From contig DAIDJF010000020.1 of the NCBI GenBank assembly GCA_027451525.1, forward strand, positions 1 to 64,000: a stretch of 64,000 nucleotides of DNA, given 5' to 3'. Positions 17,593 to 25,326 of the stretch are shown here, one piece after another; positions within the stretch are counted from its first letter, which is position 1; every line of letters begins with the position of its first letter. This DNA is from Ktedonobacterales bacterium. GTDB lineage: Bacteria; Chloroflexota; Ktedonobacteria; Ktedonobacterales; Ktedonobacteraceae. The position numbers and the translations under genes are program-made. The notes under the pieces were generated by a model. The model saw nothing but the letters and a program-made list of their open reading frames with translations. It was not told where the DNA came from and did not search any database.

Positions 17593-17644
17593 GCAAATAA
17601 GGACAGGCATATCTTCATTTGAAGGTATGCCTGTCCTTATTTGC
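17593..17644. terminator. bidirectional hairpin between phaA and phaJ
   Basis: A 19 bp perfect stem (17593-17611 with 17626-17644) continues inward through one G-U pair and four more pairs to a 4 nt loop (ATTT), about 24 pairs in all. It fills the 84 bp between two convergent stop codons. TTATTTGC ends the stem rather than a free U-tract. Confidence 0.7.
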
Positions 17645-17659
17645 TGAACGTTCTCCTTT

Positions 17660-18082
17660 TTATCGGTAAAGCACCGTTGCTTCACCAGTAAGCACTAACT
17701 TGCCTTCTTGGTTCATACAATCAGTGCGTAAAGTCAAAAGCCGCTTGTCCTCACGCACCGCTGTCACCTCGACAGAAGCGGTGACAGTATCACCAATACT
17801 GACAGGAGCTAGAAACTTGAGCGTCTGCCCCAGGTAGACCGTGCCAGGGCCAGGCAAATCATTCCCTAACAAACCTGAAATCATCGAGGCGGTCAGAAAA
17901 CCATGCGCGATGCGTCCTTTAAAAGGCGTTTTCGCCGCATACTCTTCATCCAGATGGATAGGATTATGATCGCCGCTCACGTCTGCAAATTGCACAATAT
18001 CTTGCTCAGTAATCACACGTGAACGGCTTGCCCGCGCCCCAATCGCGGGAAGAGGGGGAAGACTGGTCATGTTTGTGCCCAT
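17660..18082 (-). CDS. phaJ: MaoC-like (R)-specific enoyl-CoA hydratase
   Basis: 140 aa from ATG 18082, which has AGAAGGA 9 nt upstream; a longer frame to 18130 has no supporting site. It is a hot-dog fold hydratase with the hydratase-2 motif FADVSGDHNPIHLDEEYA holding the catalytic Asp and His, then GRIAHGFLTASMIS. PhaJ converts trans-2-enoyl-CoA from beta-oxidation to (R)-3-hydroxyacyl-CoA for PhaC. Placement in the PHA locus supports that role, though MaoC-like dehydratases also serve other pathways. A promoter-like TATAAT lies upstream on the minus strand near 18160. Confidence 0.87.
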   Translation of the reverse strand: MGTNMTSLPPLPAIGARASRSRVITEQDIVQFADVSGDHNPIHLDEEYAAKTPFKGRIAHGFLTASMISGLLGNDLPGPGTVYLGQTLKFLAPVSIGDTVTASVEVTAVREDKRLLTLRTDCMNQEGKLVLTGEATVLYR

Positions 18083-18252
18083 GGTTATTGGTCCTTCTTC
18101 GCTGAAAACCGCTAGAACAAAAATCAGCAATTTTGTGATCTTGGCATTTCATCTCGCAATCATTATATTGACTGCATATCAGGACGTAGCAACATCACAA
18201 AAACAGTAGCACTACAAGACGATCTGCCAAGAAAAGGAAGACGTGTGTGCTT

Positions 18253-18666
18253 CTACTTATCTTCCTTCTCTGGACGCTGAGATGGTGGAGTATAGAGTTG
18301 AAAGAAGGTATTCATCATTCTCTGATATTGATTAAGCGACTCCGCCCAATATTTCAGATACGTTTCACCCGCAGATGTAATCGAATAAACACGTCGGGCA
18401 GGCCCAGTCTCTGACGTATCCCAGCTGGATTGCACAAAGCCGTCTTTCTCCATCTGGCGTAACATGCGGTAGAATGTACCGGGGTTCATGGCATTGAGGC
18501 CAAAGTTCGTCATTTTCTCCATCAGTTCATAACCATAAGAGTTCCACTCACGTAACATCAGAAGAATCATTGGAATGTACCAGTTTTTTGACCAACTGTC
18601 ATTGCCACCAGCACGTGAGTCATCATCATGCTCGTCTTTTCTTTTTTCATCATGCACATCTACCAT
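18253..18666 (-). CDS. phaQ: PadR-family PHB-responsive repressor PhaQ
   Basis: 137 aa. A polar N-terminus of about 25 residues precedes a PadR winged helix: WYIPMILLMLREWNSYGYELMEKM, then NPGTFYRMLRQMEKDGFVQSSWDTSETGPARRVYSIT. The C-terminal helix SLNQYQRMMNTFFQLY matches the Bacillus PhaQ pattern, including the aromatic-rich end. In Bacillus megaterium PhaQ binds PHB and represses phaP and itself. Here the same 27 bp operator is found at phaP and at this gene's own promoter. Unlike in Bacillus, phaQ is not beside phaP but at the far end of the locus in opposite orientation. Confidence 0.88.
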   Translation of the reverse strand: MVDVHDEKRKDEHDDDSRAGGNDSWSKNWYIPMILLMLREWNSYGYELMEKMTNFGLNAMNPGTFYRMLRQMEKDGFVQSSWDTSETGPARRVYSITSAGETYLKYWAESLNQYQRMMNTFFQLYTPPSQRPEKEDK

Positions 18667-18732
18667 AGTGTCCTCTTTTCCTGGACCATGTCAACCGTCT
18701 AGAGAAAACAACGTACAAAATATCTCTCTATA

Positions 18733-18764
18733 TGCATTTTACACGTATATGCATCGCTAGTCAA
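18733..18764 (-). promoter_or_regulatory. phaQ promoter with autorepression operator
   Basis: On the minus strand TTGACT (18764-18759), a 17 bp spacer and TAAAAT (18741-18736). The dyad TGCAT-N11-ATGCA spans 18733-18753 and covers the -10. It matches the phaP operator at 25 of 27 bases and lies in the same register to the -10. The transcript would start about 62 nt before the phaQ ATG. Confidence 0.75.
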
Positions 18765-18804
18765 GAGTTAAAAAGCAAGCGATCCAATATTCGTCTATCA
18801 GCCT

Positions 18805-19764
18805 CTATTGTTGGTCTAACTCATCATTTTTCCGCGTCACAGCGCGATCAATCACCTCATATGCGCGCTCTAACAACGTTGCCATATTCTGCCCATGTAT
18901 CTCAAAGGGCGCCTTTCCCAGACGTTTCAGGACGGCATACTGCGTAGAGGGCGGTTGTGGACGAACGACAAAATGCTCCAATCCATCGCCTGCTTGCCAG
19001 AACGTAGAGAGATGCGCTTCCAGGTTTAAAGCGGCTTGTGGGGGAACCAGCTCTTGTGCTGTTTGCAAGAGAGCTGGCACAGAGGATTCGCGGGCAAGGG
19101 CGGCACGCTTCTCGCGTAACATGGTGATAACAGCGTCCCTGCCACGTCCGCGCAGTTTGAACAACAGAAAAGGGTCGTCGTCAAATTGTTCGGCGAGAAT
19201 GTAGTAGACAGCCGCCACGTGTTTGCAAGGATTAGCCCAGTCGGGACAGGAACACGAGGTACGCAGATCCTTGCTGGTCGTCGGGAAGAGCGGAACATGC
19301 ACGGACTGAAAAACTTCTTCAATCGTATTGGGCATCTCGCCCGCCAGCAACTTTGCCGCGAAAAGAGCCTGCGCTGATAGGGCATCCATAACCCTCGCCC
19401 ACGCTTCATCAGAAAGCGGTTGCATCTGAATTGTAATCTTATATGGCGTACGCATTGAGCCTTGTACACGCGCATTGACCACACCCGGCTCAATCTCAAT
19501 CGAGAGGACCTGACCCATACGTGCATAGCTACGTCCGCGCGTCAGGCGCGTGCCCATACCGAGCGACTCTAGCACGTTGACCCAACGCTTTGACCACCAG
19601 GTATTGCCGATGGCACCACGCTCACTTTTGGTCTTAATGCCACTTGTTACTTTGCGCGGTTGGTTGGCAGAATAGTAGTTCCAGCCATAACGATTAAAAC
19701 CATCATCTTCCTCTTCAAACTCATCTTTTTCATCAAAATCCCCATTATCATCCCAATCAGCCAT
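18805..19764 (-). CDS. SWIM zinc-finger protein, partner of SNF2 helicase
   Basis: About 319 aa from ATG 19764. The SNF2 stop TAA lies 1 nt upstream and GGAGA just before it is the ribosome site; an upstream in-frame start at 19797 lies inside the SNF2 gene. The SWIM finger reads C171-x-C173-x6-C180-x-H182 (CSCPDWANPCKH), a zinc motif that binds DNA or protein. The N-terminus is highly acidic (about 30 residues of D/E). Such proteins are commonly encoded next to SNF2-family ATPases and probably work with them on DNA or protein-DNA complexes. Confidence 0.88.
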   Translation of the reverse strand: MADWDDNGDFDEKDEFEEEDDGFNRYGWNYYSANQPRKVTSGIKTKSERGAIGNTWWSKRWVNVLESLGMGTRLTRGRSYARMGQVLSIEIEPGVVNARVQGSMRTPYKITIQMQPLSDEAWARVMDALSAQALFAAKLLAGEMPNTIEEVFQSVHVPLFPTTSKDLRTSCSCPDWANPCKHVAAVYYILAEQFDDDPFLLFKLRGRGRDAVITMLREKRAALARESSVPALLQTAQELVPPQAALNLEAHLSTFWQAGDGLEHFVVRPQPPSTQYAVLKRLGKAPFEIHGQNMATLLERAYEVIDRAVTRKNDELDQQ

Positions 19765-19765
19765 A

Positions 19766-22700
19766 TTATTCTCCAATCGCTTCACGTCCCAGCGCAAACA
19801 GATCTTTCAGTTGCGAGGTAGACATCTCTGTTAACCAGTTTTCGCCGCTCCCTACGATACTCTCTGCCAGTTCTTTTTTCTGCTCGATCATCTGATCTAT
19901 GCGCTCCTCAAGAGTACCAATACAGACAAATTTATGAACCTGCACATTGCGTTGCTGCCCGATACGGAATGCTCTATCGGTAGCCTGATTTTCAACGGCG
20001 GGATTCCACCAGCGATCAAAATGGAAGACATGATTGGCGGCTGTGAGATTCAGCCCCACACCACCAGCCTTGAGCGAGAGAATGAAGAAAGGCGCCCCAT
20101 GTTTCTCTTCCTGAAAACGCTGTACCAGCAGATCGCGCTGCTTTTTCTGCGTGCTACCACGCAGGAAAAGCGTCTCGTAGCCAAGTTCTTCCTGAAGATA
20201 GTGGCGCAACATGGTGCCCATCTCGGCATATTGTGTGAAAATTAAGGCCTTATCGCCTCCGCTTGCAACCTCTTCAAGCATCTCTTGCAAGCGTATAAGC
20301 TTTCCAGAGCGACGTGGAAGACTACTGCCATCCCCCATAAACTGTGCTGGATGGTTACATACCTGTTTAAGCTTGGTCAACGTCGCCAGAATCAAACCGC
20401 GCCGTTCCATCCCTTCTGCTGCTTCAATGCGTTCCATCATCTCCTGTACGACAGCCTCGTATAATGATGCCTGTTCACGTGTGAGGTTACAAAAGACCTT
20501 CATCTCCATCTTATCGGGCAGGTCTTGAATAATCGCTTTGTCCGTCTTCTGCCGTCGCAGGACAAAGGGCTGAATTAAATGCTTGAGCATCTCAGTCCGC
20601 TCTGCATCATGATACCGTTCAATCGGGATCGCAAAGCTCTTGCGAAATGCTTCACCACTGCCCAGATAGCCCGGATTGAGAAATTCCATGATCGACCAGA
20701 GTTCCGCCAGACGATTTTCGACTGGCGTGCCTGTCAGGGCGATTTTGTAACGCGCTTTTAGCTGCTTAATTGCCTGCGTCTGTTTTGCCATCTCATTTTT
20801 GATATTCTGTGCCTCGTCTAACACCACATTCTCCCACGCGACCTGTCCCAGCGTCTCTTTGTCGCGCAAAGCCAGACTATAGGTCGTGAGAACGAGATCA
20901 TGACGTTCCACAGCATCTAACAATGCCTGCCCAGCCAGTCGCTCCAAACCATGATGGACGAGAATCGAGAGTGAGGGAGCAAAACGCTGCACCTCGCGCT
21001 GCCAGTTCCCCACAATTGACATCGGACAGATCAGCAAGGTTGGGGCGCGTCTCAGCGCGGCTTTTTCGCGCTGATGCAGCAAGAACGCGATCAATTGTGG
21101 CGTCTTGCCAAGACCCATATCGTCCGCGAGACAAGCACCCAAGCCAAATTGAGACAGAAAAGCGAGCCAGGACACGCCTTTGAGTTGATATGGACGCAAC
21201 GTTCCTTGCAAAGATGCCGGCTGTTGGATGGGCGCGATTGTTGCGGTTTGCTGTAAGCCTTTCAACATCTCATCGATCCACCCATCGCCTTCAACGGCTG
21301 CAACAGGAAGGCCTATCTCAGTTTCATCTTGTCCCAGTCCGAGGCGCAACACCTCACTCAGACTCATCTGACCCTGCCCACGCTGTTTCTTAAAAAAGGC
21401 AATCGCGGCCTCAACCTCTTGCGGACGCAACTCTACCCATTGTCCACGTACCTGTACAAGCGGCATTTTCAACTTTACCAGCTTTTCAAACTCTTTTAAG
21501 GTGAGTTGTGTGTCGCCAAGAGCAAGATTCCAATCATAAGCGACAAGCCCATCAAGTCCAAGCAGGCTCGTATTGCTCCCCGCGTCGGCCTTTGACTTGA
21601 ACTTCAAACGCGCCTGTAAACGAGCCGCACCTTTTTTCCACCAGGGCGGGACAAGCACCCCAAAACCACTTTCTTCTAATAGAGGCGCAATCTGGCGCAA
21701 AAAGTGGTAGGCCTGCTCTGTATTCAATACCAGTTCCTGTGGGCGTGCGGATTGCAAGCTATTCTCAATTGGCGGAAAGAGGCGCGCGGCTTTGCCTAAA
21801 TCAGTCAACAAGCGTTCTTGTGGATTTTCAAAATTGCGTTTGAGGAATGTTAAGGTGCCGGAACGCTCATTCCATACCTGCTCTGCCGGAACAAGCAGGC
21901 TGGGGTCATCATTAGCTTGCAGGTGGAAGGTGACACGCCAGGGTAAGGCCGCATCATCTCCGGTTTCAGCGGCTGGAACTTCGGGAGCCTCCAGACGAAA
22001 ACAGGTCCGAAACGGAGCCGTTGAAAGCGTGAGGGCCGCTTGATCGAGCCAGGAGTGCAGCACATTAGAGAACTGCTTGACACTTGCTGGTGATGCCTCA
22101 ATGAAAGCATCCGCACCAGGAAGAGCAAGCGCGCGAAACCAGCGTTCTGGAAGAGTTGTCACATGCGCAGTATGCTTCTGTGCTCGTTTTGTGGATGGTA
22201 ATAGTGGTGTAGATACAAGGCTTTCGCGAATAAAGGCATCAATACACTGCTCAAGAAAATGTTGTACCATCTCTTGCAGCAGCGTAGCGGATTTCTCGCC
22301 GGGCGTGGTAAAGGACCAGCAGAGTGGCGGCATTAACTGTGCGAGCGTATGAACGCGCGTGCGATCTTCGGGCGAGAGCACAGTGCTCCACAAGGCGCGG
22401 CAGGTAGTGACATTGCCGCGCTGCGCATCATGTAAGGCTGGTATATAGCGTTGGTGCGAGAGCAACTCAAAAGCGAAACGGGCAGCGGTTGCCCAGAAGC
22501 GCAACGAGTCGCCAAAAACAATGCCATGCGGAGCAGTCACAGGCAAGGCAAGCAACAGATCAAATGCGGCACTCGCATCAAGTAGCAAGGCATCTATCGT
22601 CCACCAACGCAAAGTTACCGCGTTAGATGAAGAGCTATGTTCAACAAGCAGATCAGGCGAAGAGAGCGGCCCTTTAGAAGTTGAAGGCAAGCGCAACGTC

Positions 22701-22924
22701 ACAGTACCGACATGCGCACTTTGTGCCAGCAGGCTACCAGCAAACTCACCAAACAAAGAGCGGCAATCGGCAGAAGCGAGGGCAAAAGGATGCGGCAACG
22801 CGCTTGTCCGCCGTGTTGCTACAAGGTTATTTTGCTGTACAGCTTCAAACTTGTTTGATGACTCCGCCCAGAGATACAATGTGCCGGATGCGATGTTCTC
22901 CCAAAGCGCATGGAAAACAATCAA
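19766..22924 (-). CDS. SNF2-family DEAD-like helicase/translocase
   Basis: 1052 aa. Residues 1 to about 560 form the variable N-terminal region (SNF2_assoc type) found in bacterial SNF2 proteins. The ATPase core follows: Walker A in DDMGLGKT (Lys near 607), DEAQ at 703-706, LTGTPVENRLAELWSIMEFL, then HelicC with FILSLKAGGVGLNLTAANHV and RAFRIGQQRNVQVHKFV. It should translocate on double-stranded DNA and remodel bound proteins. The start is TTG 22924 with AAAGGTAG about 10 nt upstream; no better ATG precedes the conserved part. The SWIM gene follows in a near-overlap. Confidence 0.92.
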   Translation of the reverse strand: MIVFHALWENIASGTLYLWAESSNKFEAVQQNNLVATRRTSALPHPFALASADCRSLFGEFAGSLLAQSAHVGTVTLRLPSTSKGPLSSPDLLVEHSSSSNAVTLRWWTIDALLLDASAAFDLLLALPVTAPHGIVFGDSLRFWATAARFAFELLSHQRYIPALHDAQRGNVTTCRALWSTVLSPEDRTRVHTLAQLMPPLCWSFTTPGEKSATLLQEMVQHFLEQCIDAFIRESLVSTPLLPSTKRAQKHTAHVTTLPERWFRALALPGADAFIEASPASVKQFSNVLHSWLDQAALTLSTAPFRTCFRLEAPEVPAAETGDDAALPWRVTFHLQANDDPSLLVPAEQVWNERSGTLTFLKRNFENPQERLLTDLGKAARLFPPIENSLQSARPQELVLNTEQAYHFLRQIAPLLEESGFGVLVPPWWKKGAARLQARLKFKSKADAGSNTSLLGLDGLVAYDWNLALGDTQLTLKEFEKLVKLKMPLVQVRGQWVELRPQEVEAAIAFFKKQRGQGQMSLSEVLRLGLGQDETEIGLPVAAVEGDGWIDEMLKGLQQTATIAPIQQPASLQGTLRPYQLKGVSWLAFLSQFGLGACLADDMGLGKTPQLIAFLLHQREKAALRRAPTLLICPMSIVGNWQREVQRFAPSLSILVHHGLERLAGQALLDAVERHDLVLTTYSLALRDKETLGQVAWENVVLDEAQNIKNEMAKQTQAIKQLKARYKIALTGTPVENRLAELWSIMEFLNPGYLGSGEAFRKSFAIPIERYHDAERTEMLKHLIQPFVLRRQKTDKAIIQDLPDKMEMKVFCNLTREQASLYEAVVQEMMERIEAAEGMERRGLILATLTKLKQVCNHPAQFMGDGSSLPRRSGKLIRLQEMLEEVASGGDKALIFTQYAEMGTMLRHYLQEELGYETLFLRGSTQKKQRDLLVQRFQEEKHGAPFFILSLKAGGVGLNLTAANHVFHFDRWWNPAVENQATDRAFRIGQQRNVQVHKFVCIGTLEERIDQMIEQKKELAESIVGSGENWLTEMSTSQLKDLFALGREAIGE

Positions 22925-22961
22925 TGCCTGTTGTGCTACCTTTCCAGGATGAAAACCGACG

Positions 22962-23504
22962 TTATTCTGGCAGGTGGGCCAGCGATGATTTTACTTCGAT
23001 ATAGCGAGCCAGGATGAACACGAGGTCCGAGAGACGGTTGAGATAGCGCACCACTTCAGCATTGTGAATCACTTCATCATGTAACAGTTTTACGGCCATG
23101 CGCTCAGCACGGCGAATGATAGTACGCGCGAGATCAAGGGCCGCGCCATCTAAAGTATCACCAGGAATAATAAACTTATTAGGAATCTCCACCTCGCGTT
23201 TAAGCTCCTCTTCCACCTGCTCAAGACGTTGCACATGTTCAATCGTCATTTTCAGACCCATCTTCTCGTAGTTTTCAGGCGTAGTAGCCAGTTCACCCAT
23301 GAGGAGATAGAGTTCTTGCTGAATACGATAGATAATATCTTTGACCTGCTGGTCTTGCGCAACGGCGCGTGCCAAACCGAGCGCGGATGTTGCCTCATCA
23401 ACGGTGCCAAAGGTGTCTGGGCGTGGATCGTATTTGGGCACGCGCTCCTCACCTAACAACCCTGTATAGCCCGTATCGCCTGTCCCTGTTGTAACTTTTG
23501 CCAT
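22962..23504 (-). CDS. cob(I)alamin adenosyltransferase, PduO type
   Basis: 180 aa. It transfers the adenosyl group of ATP to cob(I)alamin, making coenzyme B12. Family features are the N-terminal TTGTGDTGYTGLLGEERVPKYD (ATP loop), FGTVDEATSALGLARA, IIPGD, and RRAERMAV plus YLNRLSDLVFILARYIE. The length fits. An AGGAAG site precedes the ATG. It lies 44 bp after the NrtR-like gene and 37 bp before SNF2, so all four genes read as one operon, although no functional link to DNA remodelling is obvious. Confidence 0.92.
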   Translation of the reverse strand: MAKVTTGTGDTGYTGLLGEERVPKYDPRPDTFGTVDEATSALGLARAVAQDQQVKDIIYRIQQELYLLMGELATTPENYEKMGLKMTIEHVQRLEQVEEELKREVEIPNKFIIPGDTLDGAALDLARTIIRRAERMAVKLLHDEVIHNAEVVRYLNRLSDLVFILARYIEVKSSLAHLPE

Positions 23505-23548
23505 CTTTCTTCCTCTACTCTATAGAAATTTTAGCACATTCTCCCAAA

Positions 23549-24418
23549 TTATTCGACATACTGATAGGCACGGCTCACCCGTCGCCAATCCATTTCACGT
23601 CCACGGACGGGCCGCTCTTGATCTATTGGAGCGAGCTTATTGGTCGCCAGAAAACGACGGCGCAGGTTGGAGAGATCAATCTGCTCATCGGGTGGGAAAA
23701 AGGCACGATAGAGCAAAGTGGCCTCCGCTAATGTCAAACTCCCATCCCCAACCATTGGCTCTTTTAGTGGTGCCAATGGGCGCGTATCCTTCCCAAAAGA
23801 GACCTCTGGTTCACGTTTCCACCAATCATCCTCAATTTGTGAACTTCTCATGCCTCCCATGTCCGCCAGATAACGCAACACAATCTCTGGCTCACGCTGC
23901 ACATGCGAGCGCAAGGCATGCAATGCCCCTTGCACAATAGGTCGCATTTCAGTGTCGAGTACACGTTGCCCAGACTCGACATCTGAGACAGCTACCCACT
24001 CAACACGCAAGCTAGGAACAGGGTTCTTCCGCAGGTTTGGGCGAAGTTCATCGCGATTGGCGCGCAGCAAAATACTATGAATAAGCGAGACCGCTGCCCC
24101 TTGCTCGGCACTCCCCCACACATGGATCTGCTGCTCCTGCCAGCCAGCTTTCAATTGCAAAAGCGTCGCCTGAGCAGGCCAGAGAAGGAGCGCATCCATT
24201 GTACGCTCTACTGCGTCGGAGACGGATTCATTGCCAAGTACGAGACGCATTGGTGATCCCCAGGGACCTTCGCGCAACAATATCCAGAGGGACCAGTCGC
24301 GAATAGCAAAAATAACCACATTAGCGGTGACAATAAGACGACGCGGCATATTTTCGCGCGTCTCACGAACAGGTTGCGCGGTGATAGGCGTATTAGATCT
24401 GGGTAATAAAGTACTCAT
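23549..24418 (-). CDS. NrtR-like regulator with degenerate Nudix domain
   Basis: About 289 aa from ATG 24418 (MSTLLPRS), with GGGAG upstream. Residues 20-200 resemble a Nudix fold (PRRLIVTANVVIFAIRDWSLWILLREGPWG...), but where PGG and the Nudix box REXXEE should be there is LVLGNESVSDAVERT, so hydrolysis is unlikely. The C-terminus (SLTLAEATLLYRAFF ... LSNLRRRFLATNKLAPID ... RRVSRAYQYV) has the winged-helix layout of NrtR regulators. I infer a ligand-sensing transcription factor. It heads the operon with the cobalamin adenosyltransferase, SNF2 and SWIM genes. Assignment is by eye and moderate. Confidence 0.55.
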   Translation of the reverse strand: MSTLLPRSNTPITAQPVRETRENMPRRLIVTANVVIFAIRDWSLWILLREGPWGSPMRLVLGNESVSDAVERTMDALLLWPAQATLLQLKAGWQEQQIHVWGSAEQGAAVSLIHSILLRANRDELRPNLRKNPVPSLRVEWVAVSDVESGQRVLDTEMRPIVQGALHALRSHVQREPEIVLRYLADMGGMRSSQIEDDWWKREPEVSFGKDTRPLAPLKEPMVGDGSLTLAEATLLYRAFFPPDEQIDLSNLRRRFLATNKLAPIDQERPVRGREMDWRRVSRAYQYVE

Positions 24419-24614
24419 AAAAATGCGCGCTCCCAATAGACGGTTTTATAGGTAAATAGAAACCAATAGACAGAGTATATCGCATCAATGGTTCTGTTAC
24501 TATGGATTGTACCTATTCTCATCACTACATGCAAGTATATTGCTTCTGCTTGCTAAAATTGCTGAGGAGAATAGGTGCTTTAGCTATTGATAGCAGCTGA
24601 TTGAAAACAAGAAA

Positions 24615-24652
24615 ATGCCCACGTGGGAAATTCATGTATCCCACGTGGGCAT
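24615..24652 (-). terminator. terminator hairpin of the small TM gene
   Basis: A perfect 14 bp stem (24615-24628 with 24639-24652), itself containing the palindrome CCCACGTGGG in each arm, with a 10 nt loop. On the minus strand it is followed by TTTTCTTGTTTT, so it can act as an intrinsic terminator for the gene at 24721-24882. Confidence 0.65.
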
Positions 24653-24720
24653 AATTATAAGAAGCTTAAAAGCTTAATCTATCTCTCTAGGATGACGCTA
24701 TTGAAGAGACCCTCTCGGTC

Positions 24721-24882
24721 CTAACGCCCAAAAATGAGATGCAGGGCGAGGGCTACGCCAACTGATAGCAAGAGAGCCAGAAGTTGCAGGTAGAGAAGAC
24801 GATAGCGAAGAAGCACAGCGCGTTTGTCGAGCGCAATTGCCTTAGCACCGCTAGAAGGCCGAACCTGTTGTTTCTGCTGCAT
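24721..24882 (-). CDS. small single-TM protein
   Basis: About 53 aa from ATG 24882 (MQQKQQVRPSSG), with AAAGGA 8 nt upstream; an ATG two codons earlier is also possible. A basic, Gln-rich N-terminus leads into one hydrophobic helix (YLQLLALLLSVGVALALHLIF) and the end GR. The gene is followed by a good minus-strand terminator, which supports it being expressed. No family recognised. Confidence 0.5.
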   Translation of the reverse strand: MQQKQQVRPSSGAKAIALDKRAVLLRYRLLYLQLLALLLSVGVALALHLIFGR

Positions 24883-25326
24883 AATCATTGTCCTTTTGTC
24901 ATTAAACCATAGTGCTCGCTGGCATGCCACATGAAGATCGACAACGCACTCGCGAGATCTGCTTTACCACTACATAATGCCACCAGAGCGTATTATCTTC
25001 ATCGAACTAATAGTATATACGCTGATAGGATACTTCTGGTTGCTCTTATGTATAAGAATACCCGATAATATGAAAAAAATCTATGCTATTGGTCACAATG
25101 TTCTTAAAACTACTTTCATTTACTAGGTGTATCGACAAAGATTCGGCTTGATCTGCTCGTCATATTTTGCTATACTCGTCTATGCTCACAGCTAAGCAAG
25201 CCTGTTCGCTCCCATCTGCTATGGATAACACGTTTACATGCAATTTCTATTTCAATGTGTGAAAAATAAGCCATGCAGATGCCCATCGTCATGTATTATA
25301 TGTAGTCTAGTCAGAAAGATAAACTC
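24883..25326. other. 444 bp intergenic region with helicase promoter
   Basis: A+T-rich region between divergent genes. It holds the promoter at 25148-25176 on the plus strand. I see no RNA gene, small gene with a ribosome site, or repeat in the rest. Confidence 0.5.
25148..25176 (+). promoter_or_regulatory. promoter of the helicase-nuclease gene
   Basis: TTGATC (25148-25153), a 17 bp spacer and TATACT (25171-25176). The leader would be about 145 nt to the GTG at 25327. Confidence 0.5.

Noticed and set aside
12800-18140. TTTGTGA boxes near phaE, phaJ and satP as further copies of the phaB repeat
   Set aside because: Only 7 bp match, and such a 7-mer is expected several times in 64 kb by chance.
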